The notes below the pieces were generated by a model. The model searched no databases. It was not told the origin of the DNA and saw nothing but the letters and a program-made list of their open reading frames with translations. Both the position numbers and the translations under genes were made by a program. 64,000 bases of DNA from Labia minor (Eukaryota > Arthropoda > Insecta > Dermaptera > Spongiphoridae), in contig OY720350.1 in assembly GCA_963082975.1 (NCBI GenBank), positions 22,787,875-22,851,874 of the forward strand. The letters run 5' to 3'. Numbering within the stretch: the stretch's first letter is position 1; each line of letters opens with the position of its first letter. Positions 12,257 through 24,280 of this stretch are shown here, in pieces.

Positions 12257-12514
12257 AGCTATTGTAATAGTGAGAAATCAAATGAAAATTATATATCTAA
12301 TAATTTTTTTTTTCATAAGAATGTTTTCAAAGTCATATAAATATTCCATATATTAAATATAAATAAGAGATAATAGTTGAGAATACCCTTTGAACTAATT
12401 AATTTATTATAATATTATTTGTTAATTTTTTAAAAAATTGTGATTCAAATCATTTTCATTAAACATTATTATTATTATGAATATTATTATTATTATCAAT
12501 TTTATAATATATTA

Positions 12515-12772
12515 GTTCCGGGACCCCAAGCCTCGGCTCGGTAATTAAGTTAAAAGTTAAACCAAAATGATTAATAATTATTGGGTTTGGCTGTAAATAT
12601 TAATACCTGGGACACCGAGCTCTTGCTCGACCCTTTAAAAAATATCGATATATAATTCTTTAATTATTTATTACAATTATTAAGTGTTGCATCATTGCAT
12701 CAATCTGATTAAAATGAATTGAACTGCACTCCTCAATAATACAAACAAACAATTTTATCTAGCATAATAAGA
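12515..12772 (-). mobile_element. GTAC-type Helitron-like element, short copy
   Basis: 258-bp internally deleted copy. On the minus strand it starts TCTTATTATGCTAGATAAAA (flanking A) and ends with hairpin CCGAGCCGAGGCTTGG then GGTCCCGGAAC (flanking T). Confidence 0.65.
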
Positions 12773-13390
12773 TTAATCCAAGTAATATCGTCTATTTCTA
12801 TTCGACACTATTTTCAGTTATGAAATGAACAGTCAGTCAGTAGAGAGTAAAAAAATTGTAATTGAAAAATAATTAAATTATTTTATAGATTATAAAATAA
12901 AAATTATTGTATTAACATTAAAAATATTGAAATAAAAAATAATAATTGATTTAATAAACTAAAATATTATAAACATTTTTAGTGGGAATTTCTCAGGGAG
13001 GCAGGGAGCCCAATTCATTTACCCATCCATGTTGCATAAGGCATCTTAATTTCTTATAGAATTTAAAATAGAGTGAGAGAAAGAGTTTCAATTATATTCG
13101 AATAGTCGATATATTCTATATATCAGTATTTTTTTTCAGAATTTAATACCAAGTTGATTTTCAAAATTTTCTATTCTTTATGCATATGATTGATTACATC
13201 TGTTAAAATTTAAACAAATTCAAGTATTTTAATTTTAAAATTTATATACAATATAATATTATTTTTTCGAGACTAAAGGCAAATACCGGTGGCCCTAGTC
13301 AGAGCAAGAGAAGCGGCCCAGTTGATGATGTTATATGGATCGGAGATTTGGGCTTTACAACTATATTTTAAGTGAAAAATGATTTCTTAG
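12773..13390. other. AT-rich intergenic DNA with a small LINE scrap
   Basis: Mostly AT-rich. 13305-13365 translates to REAAQLMMLYGSEIWA, like the post-RT region of R1-type LINEs, and is too short for a firm call. Confidence 0.4.
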
Positions 13391-14860
13391 TTATATTTTT
13401 TTTTTCCTTTATTTTATTTATAATCAGCTCAGTTTTGGAGCTATAAGTAAATTTGATAATAATTTATTTACATACACTTTCACACTCAAACACTCATACA
13501 TATAATCATTCATTTTCACAATCACACATCACTTGAAGAGAAAGTCGGCCATCGACGACGTCCCTATTTTAGTTTCACCCTCCAGTTTTTTGATATAGCA
13601 CGTTCCTCAATATCGAGAACATGGGTCTTCTTAAGTCTCCTGTAGACTTCACTGTTGTCTAGGAGAGCAATCGCTGATACATTTGGATGATTTTCTAGTT
13701 TTTTAATATGTTTGATGAATGACTGATGGATCACTTCTCTGACTGGTGGGACGAGAAGGTCATTGTGCAAGCTTGCATTTGAGACGTACCAAGGTGCATT
13801 TGCTATGCATATAAGTATTTTGGATTGCACTCTTTGTATTTTATTTATATTGGTCTCGCTGGCAGTTCCCCAGATTTGACATGAGTATTGCCAGATTGGC
13901 TTAAGCATTGACTTTTGTTTTGAGTGTATGTTGTGAGTTTTTTCCCAACAGCCAATACATTTTTTTATATTTGATGTTTAATTCATTCTTCTTTTTGTCT
14001 ATGTGAATTTTCCAGTTTATTTTCGAATCAAGATACAGTCCCAGATACTTCACAGAGTTACTTTGGGGAATGATTTGGGAATTTAGGTAAACGGATGGAC
14101 ATATGATTTTTCTATTTGTGAAAGTGATGTGATTCGATTTGGTCTCGTTTACATGCATTCTCCACCTATGAAACCAATTTTGGATAGTGTCAAGTTTTTC
14201 TTGAAGTTTATTCGAAGCAGTGCCTGGATCTGAGCTGGTTACTAGTATGGAAGTATCATCAGCATAGGTAGCAATGAATGAGTCTTCACTTGTTGGTATG
14301 TCCACAGTATACAAAGAATATAGAAATGGTCCAAGAATGCTGCCTTGGGGAACTCCAGCACGTATTGGATGATATTGAGATAACTCATTTTCTACCCGAA
14401 CTTGGAACCAGCGATCTTGAAGGTATGATTTAAATATCCAATAATAATGGTCAGGAAATATTTTTTTTATTTTATATAAAAGTCCTTGATGTCAAACTTT
14501 GGCAAATGCTTGTTTTACATCAAGAAACACGCCGGAGCATATTTTCTTTTCTTCCAGGGTTGTTTGGATAAAGTTAACAATTCGATGAATTTGTTGAGAA
14601 GTAGAGTGTTGGCGTCTAAATCCATATTGATGATCGGGTAATATCTCATCAATTTCGACATCAGTCTTTAGTCGCATTAAAATAAGCTTTTCAAAGATTT
14701 TTGATGTTTGGGGAAGAAGACTAATTGGTCGATATGAGGAGACTTCCGACTCTTGTTTTCCTGATTTAAGAATCATGATAATATGAGCAATTTTCCATTG
14801 AATTGGGAAATTGCGAGTTCTTAAAATTGCATTGAATATTTGAGTGAGTGAGTTTCACTT
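13391..14860 (-). mobile_element. Jockey-type LINE, 3' half (RT C-terminal part, 3' end)
   Basis: Minus-strand reverse transcriptase in broken frames: FNAILRTRNFPIQWKIAHII and YRPISLLPQTSKIFEKL (14780-14492), YADDTSILV (14314-13901), and the post-RT region LKPIWQYSCQIWGTASE (13908-13564). The frame shifts around 14490 and 13905. The 3' end has ACTGAGCTGATTATAAATAA then an A-tract at 13391-13400. Coding content begins exactly where the oppositely oriented LINE half at 14974-17935 ends. Confidence 0.8.
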
Positions 14861-14973
14861 TTTTTTCATGACCTTGAACCAAATGAGGATAATAAACTTA
14901 TTTATAATATAAGTTATTTATTAAGTACTAAAATAAAAATTAAACCTCCGAGAAAAAATAAAATAATTCCTTA

Positions 14974-17935
14974 ATGCACCAGGTGTCAGTCCTTCAACCA
15001 TACAAAATCTGCCTTAAGCCCTTTAGGTGTGTTAGATGTAGTGGGCCTCATGAATCTACCAAGTGCACGAAACCAAAAGAAACCCCTGAGACTTGCTCTA
15101 ATTGTTCAGAAAATCATCCGGCAAACTACAAAGGCTGTAAAACATACACAGACATTCAAAAAAGAAGGGGAAAACCTTTTAATCATTCCAACATCACAAA
15201 CAGTCATGAACATAAAACTCCTCATCCTCAAATACCACCTACTCCACCACCTCCTTCCTCGAGCACAACACTCAACACAGATATCCACATGCATCTTATT
15301 CCAATGTTGTCCAAAATAAAAATTATAACGATCACCCAAATGACATCAATATTCAGTTAACAACTCTTATCAACGAATTCAAATCTATGTTTAATCAGCT
15401 ATTAAATCAAAACAGCATCATCCTTAACTTGCTAACGAAAGTTATAAATAACATGACTAAAAATGGCTGATTCTTTCAGAATAGCACTCTGGAATGCTAA
15501 TGGTTTAGCACAACGACGTCTCGAATTAGAAATCTTCTTACATAATGAAAAAATTGACATACTATTGATATCCGAAACGCATTTCACAAATAAAAGCTAT
15601 TTCTAGATTCCTGGATATAACTGTTACACCACACTCCACCCCGATGGTACGGCCCATGCAGGGACTGCAATTCTCAATAAAATAATAATATATCACCTAG
15701 AATTGGAGAAATATGAAAAAACTTTCTTCAAGCTACATCAATACAAGTTACAGGCATAAATGAAACACTTCTTGTAATAAGCGCTCTCTATTGCCCTCCT
15801 CGGCATTCCATCACCAAAGAAAAATTTGAAAATTTCTTTAGAACACTTGGACCAAAATTCATAGTTTGAGGTGACTTCAATTCAAAACACACTTCATTTG
15901 GTTCTCGAGTTATAACACCCAAAGGAAGAAACTTGCTTAAAACAATTTTGTCGAGAGGTTACAATATTATATCTACTGGTAAGCCAACTTATTGGCCCTC
16001 AGATCCCAGTAGATTGCCCGATCTACTGGATTTCTTTGTATCAAATGGTTTGACAAATTCATATTACACTATCGAAGAATGTTTGGATCTTAGGTCTGAC
16101 CACACCCCAGTGATTGCTACTATAAGCTCCATAAAAAAAGAAAGAACCCCTACAATATGCAATAAAAAGACTAACTGGGCTCTTTTCAAACAAAATCTAG
16201 AAGATAATCTTAATACTAAAATCCCCCTTAAAACTGAAGAAGATATTGAACACGCAATTGAATATTTCAATAAAAATATACATGATTCAGCTTGGCTATC
16301 TACACCAAAAATAGACAATCAGGAAAAGCGAATAAATTACCCAATAGAGATTAAACGAAAACTGAAAGAGAAAAGAATACTTGGAAAAATATGGCAAAGG
16401 AGTCAATACCCAAGTGATAAAATGGCATTCAATAGGGTATCAAAAGAACTTAAGAACCTAATTATAAAAAATAAAAACGATACTTTGCAAGACTTCCTTT
16501 CAAATTTATCTTCTCAAGGAAATAATGGAATGGAAATTCTGGAATGCAACTAAATATTTAAAAAGACCCAAGCAATTTGTATCTTATCTTATTATGCTAG
16601 CTAAAATTGTATCTATCTATAGCCATTGGTTCTCAAAAACCGCTCTAACGATTTTTTTCAAATTCACACTAGATATAGTATTTATAAAGAAAAATTAAGT
16701 TTTATTAATCATATCTCTTGAAACATACAGCTTCATTATTAATTTCTTAATTAAAAATTATATATGGGTGACGTCATCAATTTTACTCCCGCCTTTTTTT
16801 AAAGGATATTGTATTAATATTTTTTTTATATTTAAAATATTTTAAAATAAAATAAATTTCGAAATAAAATTAAAAATATTTATTTTTAATAAAATATATA
16901 TATATTTATTAATCTCTCTCAAAAAAAAACAAAAACAAAAAAACATATAATTTGGAATTTTACTCCCGCCTTTTTTTAAAGGATATTGTATTAATATTTT
17001 TTTTATATGACATTCATATTGAAATTTGACTCCCGCCTTTTTTTAAAAGAAAAATATTTTAAAATTGTTTATTTAATTTCGAAATAAAATTAAAAATATA
17101 TATTTTAATAATAATTTATAATTATAAATTACGATATATATTTATCATTCTTCCAATAAAAAAAAAATATTCATGCACTTAGAAACATACCTAATAATAC
17201 ATTTTAATCAGATTGATGCAATGATGCAACATTTAATAATTGTAATAAATAATTAAAGAATTGTATATCAGCTCGGTGTCTCAAGTATTAATATTACCAG
17301 CCAAACCCAATATAATAATGAATTATTTTTTTTTAACTTAATTACCTAGCCGAGGCTCGGGGTCCCGGTGTGATCTTAATATATTGCCAGAATTAGATAA
17401 ATAATGTAGAGAGAAAAATTATTTAAAAATAGATATTTATTTAAATGAAATAAAATTATTTAATTTACAGATTGAAAATGTCTATAATGTCTAAACATTT
17501 TTTCGAGCGACAGCTCGGTATCCCAGGTATTAATATTATCAGCCAAACCCAATAATGAATCATTTTTTTTAACTTAAGTACCGAGCCGAGGCTCGGGGTC
17601 CCGGTACTCCCCATTACAAACCGATACAAATACTTGGGCCCCAGAACAAATATAGAAAAAGCTGAAACTTTCACTAAACATTTGGAATATTCTTTCAATC
17701 CTTTTCCCCAAACTTGTCCAAACCATAAGAATCTAGAAATAGAAAACTTTCTGGATTCTCCTCAAATTCAATCATTCTCCTCAAAAGAAATCGAAAATAT
17801 TATTAAGCACGAGTCAAACAGGAGAAAATCCCCCGGATATGACCTAATCACTGTGTGTGTTGAGGTCTTAAAAAAAACTCCCGAAAAAAGGAATACTTCT
17901 TGGTTATATAAAAATTAAAATATGATTCTTTATTA
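14974..17935 (+). mobile_element. Jockey-type LINE, 5' half (ORF1 end, endonuclease, start of RT), interrupted
   Basis: ORF1 tail with zinc knuckles (CVRCSGPHESTKC, CSNCSENHPANYKGC) at 14974-15200. ORF2 starts near 15464 with an apurinic-type endonuclease (FRIALWNANGLAQRRLE; DLRSDHTPVIATI at about 16090-16130) and runs to WNATKYLKRPKQFV at 16580. A Helitron-like element occupies 16582-17607, and coding resumes as SPLQTDTNTW and then the frame with EKAETFTKHLEYSF and RRKSPGYDLITV to 17918. Stops at 15604 and 15845 and small frameshifts (about 16530 and 17640) make it dead. Confidence 0.8.
16582..17607 (+). mobile_element. GTAC-type Helitron-like element with two tandem 3' ends
   Basis: Begins TCTTATCTTATTATGCTAGC after an A and ends GGCTCGGGGTCCCGGTAC before a T, with no target duplication. 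Removing 16582-17607 exactly rejoins the interrupted LINE in one frame (AAG CAA TTT GTA / TCC CCA TTA). It has a first 3' hairpin/terminus at about 17345-17369 and, after some 150 bp of other sequence, a second complete terminus at 17580-17607. Confidence 0.8.
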
Positions 17936-18545
17936 TCGGGTTTGGCTGGTAATATTAAGTACCGGGACCCCGAGCCTGGGCTCGGTACTTAAGTTAAAAA
18001 AAATAATTCATTATTATTGGGTTTGGCTGGTAATATTAATACTTGAGACACCGAGCTGAAATACAATTCTTTAATTATTTATTACAATTATTAAATGTTG
18101 CATCAATGCATCAATCTGAATAAAATGAATGGAACTTGGTGTCCTCAATAATACATAAATATGTATTATTAGGTATGTTTCAATTAAAAATTTTAAAATA
18201 TTTTAAATATAAAAAAATATTAATACAATAACCTTTAAAAAAAGGCGGGAGTCAAATTTCAATATGGATGCCATTTTTGACGTCTCCATATATAATTTTA
18301 AATTGAGAAATAAATAATTAAGATGTATTTTTCCTGAGATGTGATCAATAAAAACCAATTTTTCTTTATAAATACTATATCTAGTGTGAATTTGAAAAAA
18401 ATCGTTAGAGCGGTTTTTGAGAACCAATGGCTATATATATATACAATTTTAGCTAGCATAATAAGATAAGATACCTTATTCACAGAACTATCCCTCGACC
18501 CTTTAACCAATTTAAATTAAACAATTTATTTTTATATACTTAAAA
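17936..18545 (-). mobile_element. GTAC-type element nested in a remnant of its own family
   Basis: Inner copy 17959-18471 (513 bp, minus): 5' TCTTATCTTATTATGCTAGC at 18471, 3' GGGCTCGGGGTCCCGGTAC at 17959. Outer remnant: 17936-17958 (CGGGTTTGGCTGGTAATATT) and 18472-18545 (CCTCGACCCTTTAA and on), parts of the same family that become adjacent when the inner copy is removed. The insertion lies between A and T again. Confidence 0.72.
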
Positions 18546-19297
18546 AAATTTTACATTTTTTTTAATTATTTATTATAATTGTTAAATGGGATTTCTAAAA
18601 ATGACCCATTAAAAATTTGTTTCCTAAAATGTTTCAAAATTGTATAAATGTTCGTTTATAAAATCTATATATCTGTGTGTCTGTTTTTCGATTTTTTAAA
18701 TTTTGATTTTGGATTCGATTAGAACTTAAAATGTGTAAATGTAAAGTGGTCTTGGTTTTTTTTAAAATTCGTTTGGGAACATGGTCAAATCGGCAATCAA
18801 AGTTGAAAATTCCCCATATATTATAACTATTGTAATTAGTATTTTTATAATGCAAAATTATAAAAAAAAATGTTTAGACATTATTGTAGACATTTTCATT
18901 CTGTAAATTAAATAATTTTATTTCAATTAAATAAATATCTATTTTTAAATATTTTTTGCTCTCTACATTATTTAATTCTCACAATATATTAAGATCATTT
19001 TTTATATATTATATATAAAACTAAAATTTTATATAAAAATATGATAAAAATTTTTTTAAATGATTTTTTTTTCAAACTATGCATAAATGCATATTACCCA
19101 AAAAATATCAAATCAATCAATGTGTTATTTTTCTGCTTATTGATGTATGTAAATTTATTTTTTTATTCGTTAATTTTATCCAAAATGTAAAATTTGTTCT
19201 GTTTACACATTTTTTTAACACAATGAAACCTGAATTAATTTTTATTTATTTTTAAAATAAGTAAAAGCAAGTATGCTTAAGTTGTGATAGTTATTTT
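18546..19297. other. AT-rich DNA; source-like copy of a segment trapped in the GTAC element
   Basis: 18865-18995 (TGTTTAGACATTATTGTAGA ... ATATATTAAGATCAT) matches, inverted, the extra segment at about 17370-17510 inside the element 16582-17607. No gene seen. Confidence 0.55.
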
Positions 19298-20690
19298 TCC
19301 CAAATAGGTTGATAAATTCGTTTTACCTTCTTTAGTAGCAGTGGCAGAAGGAAAATTATAAGACGCGGTTAACCCGTTCTTTGGGTAATGATTAAAAAGT
19401 CGAGAGGTAATTACAAAAACGATACCTACCAATATAGATATCTTATGTTAATATAAGAATTTAATACTTAAATAAATAATAAATTGTGTTTCTAATTATT
19501 TAACTGTGAACAATTAGATTATTAAATTAGTGTGCAATAGAATATTGTACATACAATATAGTTTTTACCTCTATAATTACTATTTTGTAACTACAGAGTT
19601 ATATTGATACAAATCTAGACAATTAAAATATCTTTTTAAATCAGTATTAGAATTAAACAATTTTTTATATTGCATAGGTAAAGAACAATTTGAGATTTTT
19701 AGCAATTTGTTTTTGTTTGTGAATTGTCCATCTTATCAAAAATAATTTAAAAATAAGTTGAATATAGAGATCATTTTCATAGAAAACATTTTTAATAGAT
19801 AGAACCATTGAATTTGTAATATTAATCAAATAAGTAAGCCCTATGTTCAGTAAATTTAAAGTAAGATTTACTTAATCAGAAACTCGAACAGTTAGAATTT
19901 AATTAATTATGAATATTTTTAATAGATAGAACCATTGAATGAGTTTTCTTAGAACATTGGACAATTGATAGTTGTATTATATATTTTTACCGACCGACGA
20001 TAGTAAGGGAGGTATTGTTTTCACAAAAAATTTCACATGAGGAGATTTTTACATATCTCCACGAATCATGCATTTTCTAAACAGAAAAAAGTATTTTTAG
20101 CATGATGTCTGTCCGTCCGTCTGTCCGTCCGTATAGATGTGTACAGCCTGAACGGCTCAACCGATTTTGATGAAATTTGATATATTTACTTAATGCATCA
20201 GTGGGATGAATTGATCAACTTTTGGTGCAATTCCGGAAACCGGAAGTGGTAGTATTAGCGATCGACGATAGGAAGGAAAGGGTTATTTTCACACCAAAGG
20301 AGATTTTTTTATATATCACCACGAATCATGCACTTTGTATTGGTTTTATCCTCGAGAAAAATCATCTTTATTAGTTTTTTCCTCATTTAAAATTATATGG
20401 CGTCATCCAGCCATTCATGACGTCACAGCCTGGTCTTGCATATATATTATAAATAAAATAAAATTAAAAATGTTTATATTTATTATTTATGTTTCCATAT
20501 CTGTTTTTTATTACATTAATAGATATATTAAAATTATTCTGTAGCTGGAAATTAATTTATTTCAAACCGTCGGTCGGTTCGGACCTGGCCACAGGTCAAC
20601 TTATTAAAGGTTGGAAAGTCCGTGTTCTTTTGTTGTTTTCTTCTTACATCTTTTCTTGTAAACAAAATTCAATTGATAGGGGAAAAAAAA
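19298..20690 (+). repeat. F-box 5' flank, copy 1 (direct repeat DR1) with a HINE-1 inserted
   Basis: 19298-19988 and 20606-20690 together match 24281-25040 in order and orientation (e.g. AGACGCGGTTAACCCGTTCT, TTTTTAGCAATTTGTTTTTG, TTTCTTGTAAACAAAATTCA). The HINE-1 at 19989-20605 is absent from the other copy. Confidence 0.8.
19989..20605 (+). mobile_element. HINE-1, full length
   Basis: ACCGACCGACGATAGTAAGG at the 5' end, (GTCY)n at 20106-20140, hairpin GACCTGGCCACAGGTC and CAACTTATT at the 3' end. The empty site is at 24953-24962 (TTATTTTTAAAGGTTGG) in the second copy of this flank. Confidence 0.86.
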
Positions 20691-20923
20691 AGCAAAAATG
20701 TATAGTGATGGAAGGTAGCCAATAAGATCGAGCCTAACACTTCTAAAAAGGGTCTTCTGATTGGTTGCCTGTTTTCACACACATTTTTCGATTTAGCATG
20801 CTCTTCTGTTTTGAGTTTGCAATCATTGCTGTTTTGAAATTCACCAAGTGCAACACACATTTTAACTTACCATCTTTAAGTGTGAGTGTAGTTTTTGATT
20901 TTGTTTTTTTTCATTTTATAATC

Positions 20924-22258
20924 ATGCCATTCAAAAAGATGAAAGAAACAGAACATTGTGATTTAGAATTAGGTGAACATATGGTGAGATTACCGCCAGA
21001 ATTAGTGGGTAATATTCTGAAATATTCAACAAGAGAACAATTGCTTGTTTTTAGTGAAGATCCATATTATTACGATGTGATTGTCCATTCTGGAATTATC
21101 TCTTCAGCAAGTGGAATAATATTCGGTGAAACGGATTGTTGGAGTCAAAACTTTTTTGAACAATTCTATTTTTTAATAGAAACTCTTAATGTATGTGTGT
21201 ATAATTATAAATTTTTAATGAAGTCTATAATGAATTTTTCAATGCCACGATTAAAAAAAATCATTATTAAAACATCATGCATGGATATATATCAAATAGA
21301 TGATATTAAAGAAAAATTTGCAAGTCTTATAAAAGAAGGTAAATTGCCAACTTGTCCTACTTTTAATAAGGTAGAAGAAGTTGTTATATGTGGTTATTCA
21401 AAAATTGATGATGTTTTTCTAGAAGCTATTAATTATTTTTTTCCAAATTTAAAAAAGTTTACCATTAAAGGATTTGATTTCGATGAACATTTTTTAACTA
21501 ATCAATTATTTAAGAAAAAGAACAAATTTGTTTCATTATATTTGCCGACATTATTGATCAATACCATTGAATCATTGGAAACAATAGTTAGCTTCTCTAA
21601 TTTAAGACAATTAAATATCTTGATTGGTCTTACTAATACAACCTGGCCATCTTATTTGTCTAAATTAGAACATTTAGAATACCTGCAGATTAAATACCGA
21701 GGCCCTGAAGAAATTCTCAGGAGTTATTTTAAAATTGCTCCATTAGGTAAATTGAAAAAAGTAATGTTAATAAAAATCAAATCCTTTACAGAAAAATTAG
21801 TTAAAGTGTTTCTTGAAAAAAGATTACCATTAACAAATTTGAAAATAGAACATTGCCAAGATATCCATAAAAATGCCTTGAAAATGCTTAATCAGTTTGA
21901 AAATTTAACAGATCTCCGATTAGAATTTTGTTATTTATTAAAAAATAGTGATCTTGAAGATATCCATAAAATAAAAAAATTAAATATTTTATCATTGTTT
22001 AAATCTATAAAAATATCTAATAAAGTACTTATACACATATTTAAATGTAAAAAATTATATCAATTAGTTCTTCCATTGAATAAAACACAAGTTAGTTTTG
22101 AAGAAATTGAAGAATACTTGCGTCTTCATACATTGAATCTTAATACAACTATAGATGAAATGATAACAAATAGAAATGAAGTTCGGGTTTGCAAAACATT
22201 GTTACCTTGTGCAAGTAATATCGAAAGATATAAGTTAAGATGTAGATATTTGATATAA
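20924..22258 (+). CDS. F-box / leucine-rich-repeat protein, single exon
   Basis: 444-aa open frame without introns. Start: ATG at 20924 (MPFKKMKE); the frame is open 53 codons further upstream, but that part is hydrophobic, low-information and has no obvious role. Near the N-terminus (about residues 21-55) the stretch VRLPPELVGNIL followed by EQLLVFSEDPYYYDVI resembles an F-box, the Skp1-binding module of SCF ubiquitin ligases. The rest (about 130-430) carries degenerate LRRs, e.g. LKKFTIKGFDF, LRQLNILIG, LEYLQIKY, LTNLKIEHC and LTDLRLEFC. A role as substrate receptor of an SCF E3 ligase is inferred from this layout. A poly(A) signal AATAAA lies at 22370-22375. The 5' flank (19298-20690) is duplicated at 24281-25040, so this was probably one member of a tandem pair. 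No orthologue is recognised. No TE protein domain is seen. Confidence 0.75.
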   Translation: MPFKKMKETEHCDLELGEHMVRLPPELVGNILKYSTREQLLVFSEDPYYYDVIVHSGIISSASGIIFGETDCWSQNFFEQFYFLIETLNVCVYNYKFLMKSIMNFSMPRLKKIIIKTSCMDIYQIDDIKEKFASLIKEGKLPTCPTFNKVEEVVICGYSKIDDVFLEAINYFFPNLKKFTIKGFDFDEHFLTNQLFKKKNKFVSLYLPTLLINTIESLETIVSFSNLRQLNILIGLTNTTWPSYLSKLEHLEYLQIKYRGPEEILRSYFKIAPLGKLKKVMLIKIKSFTEKLVKVFLEKRLPLTNLKIEHCQDIHKNALKMLNQFENLTDLRLEFCYLLKNSDLEDIHKIKKLNILSLFKSIKISNKVLIHIFKCKKLYQLVLPLNKTQVSFEEIEEYLRLHTLNLNTTIDEMITNRNEVRVCKTLLPCASNIERYKLRCRYLI

Positions 22259-22369
22259 TAATTTTATTAATAGTTTTTTATGATTTTTGTAAAAGTTTGT
22301 TACTTTTTTAATATATAAGATATATATTGTATATTAGTAATATTTATATATACTTTTTAATACTAAGTA

Positions 22370-22375
22370 AATAAA
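22370..22375 (+). terminator. Poly(A) signal of the F-box gene
   Basis: AATAAA, 112 bp past the stop codon, the first canonical hexamer downstream. Confidence 0.45.
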
Positions 22376-22715
22376 TTATCATTATCTGTTTGGAAATTCT
22401 TAATGTTAAATCATATGGTCTTCTAAGTTTAATTTTTGTAAGTTAAATATACCAATTTAACAAAATTCTCATGGAATCTCAAAAGAATGTCATAATAACT
22501 ATATTAAAATAAATATATAAATGTTAAATTTGTATTTACATTATGTTTATTGAAAGTATTTGATATTTTTAATTATTTTATGTTTATATATTAATTAATA
22601 ATAATAATTACTTAATATTAATAAATATTATAAAAAGAAATTGGTGAATTTATTTTGTTTTCCTTATTCAATCCCAATCCTTTCCTATATTCTTTAGATA
22701 TAATTGAAAGATATA

Positions 22716-23903
22716 TCTATAATAATAAAAGCAAGTGTAATGTGTCTGTTTGTCTGTCTGACCGAGCTCTCCAGGCAAATCTATCGCACGCAGGGACATG
22801 GAATTTTTTACACGGAAGCACAAAGGGGCTGGCCACCAGACCTCGAAGCCCGATTTTCAATTTTTTAATTAGAAAAATTTTAAAAAAATTATAAAGAATA
22901 ATAATTAAAAATAGTTTAGTTACCATACTAGATCATAGAGGCGCTGGTGGCGATAATTTGGTGGTAATTTAAATTCTGAGCAATGTGCAGATAAAAATCT
23001 TTTTATATATCTATTGATATTTACAATATCTCAATTGATCTTATTGGCCTTTTAAACTTTGAAAACATTCACATTACGGCTATAATTTAATACTATTAAT
23101 TTTTAAGATTATGTGAGTAAATTATTTTAATTAAGAAAATTTGATCTCATAATTGGATTTTCACGTAAGATTTTAATATATAATATATTTTTTAATATTA
23201 TTTTTATAGTAGTTTAGTGTTATGCTAATTTTATATTTTATTTTTATTTTGTTTACTCTGATTTTTTTTTAAATAAATTAATAACATTTAAAGTAGCATA
23301 AAAAAATTAATCGAGGCAGGAAAATTGATGGGGTTTGAAATTAATAGTGATAAGACAAAATAATTAGTATCAGAGAGAATAATATTTGCAAAGAATTTAA
23401 ATCGAGGTTTCAATCGGGAAATTATTATCAAAGGGGATCAAAATTATTAATTATTAATTCTATTATACGGGTGGGAGGCATGGTCTATAACCCTGGGAGA
23501 TGAGAGTAGATTCAGAGTATTTGAGAATAGGATTCTTCCCAGCATTTATGGGCCAAAGAAAGATGAGGACACCGGGGAATGGCGGAGACTGCATAACAAG
23601 GAATTGCATGACCTCTATGCATCTTTAGATATAGTTAGGGTTATAAAAGCGAGAAGGCTGGGATCGGCAGGGCACATGGCTAGAATGGGAGAGGAAAAAT
23701 ATATTGGTGGGGAGTTCGATTGGAAAACGTCCGTTTGGAAGACCAATTGTGAACAGGGCGGACAATGTAGGAAGGAACGTGAGAGAGATGGGACAGGGTA
23801 GGAGTTAGATGGTTATAGCTCAGAATAGGGACACTCGGGGGGGTACAAGGGGCGGAGCCCCCGTCTAGGTGTGGAGAGCGCCGAAGGCGCTCGAAGCAGC
23901 TAG
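22716..23903 (+). mobile_element. Helitron (CTAG type), non-autonomous, with captured LINE 3' fragment
   Basis: Starts TCTATAATAATAAAAGCAAG after an A, followed by GTCT repeats; ends with palindrome GAGCGCCGAAGGCGCTC, a short spacer and CTAG. No terminal inverted repeats or target duplication. 23310-23810 is a decayed LINE end: [66 protein letters not shown]. Here the 3' flank is C, where the other copies have T. Confidence 0.87.
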
Positions 23904-24280
23904 CGTATGTATAAATAAATAGTTATATAATATAGTCTCCTAAATCAACACAAGTTTGTAAGAATTTAAACAATTAAGAACATTTTTAATAAATAGAACC
24001 CAAAAATGTTTTTTTCTCGAACAATAACTAATGGACATCTGTATTATCTATTTTCAAAACTTTGAAAATATCCTTTTTGTTGTTTTGTTCTATTTTTCAT
24101 TCATCTTTAAGTAAACCAAATTCAATTGTCAATGTAAAAGGAAACATGTTAAAAATAAATAGTTTCATAGATTTTTAAAAAATCTGAATATTTTGCTTTC
24201 CCTATAGAAAATTATACAATAAATAATTTATAATCTGTAATTGAATATTATTAATTTTAAATTCTAATTTGGCAATAATC

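Noticed and set aside
18203..18510. Overlapping minus ORFs (70-74 codons)
   Set aside because: Fall in the GTAC-type element and are repeat noise.
23604..23801. 65-codon ORF, repeated elsewhere, as a conserved small gene
   Set aside because: It is a captured LINE fragment multiplied by a Helitron; conservation reflects copying, not selection.
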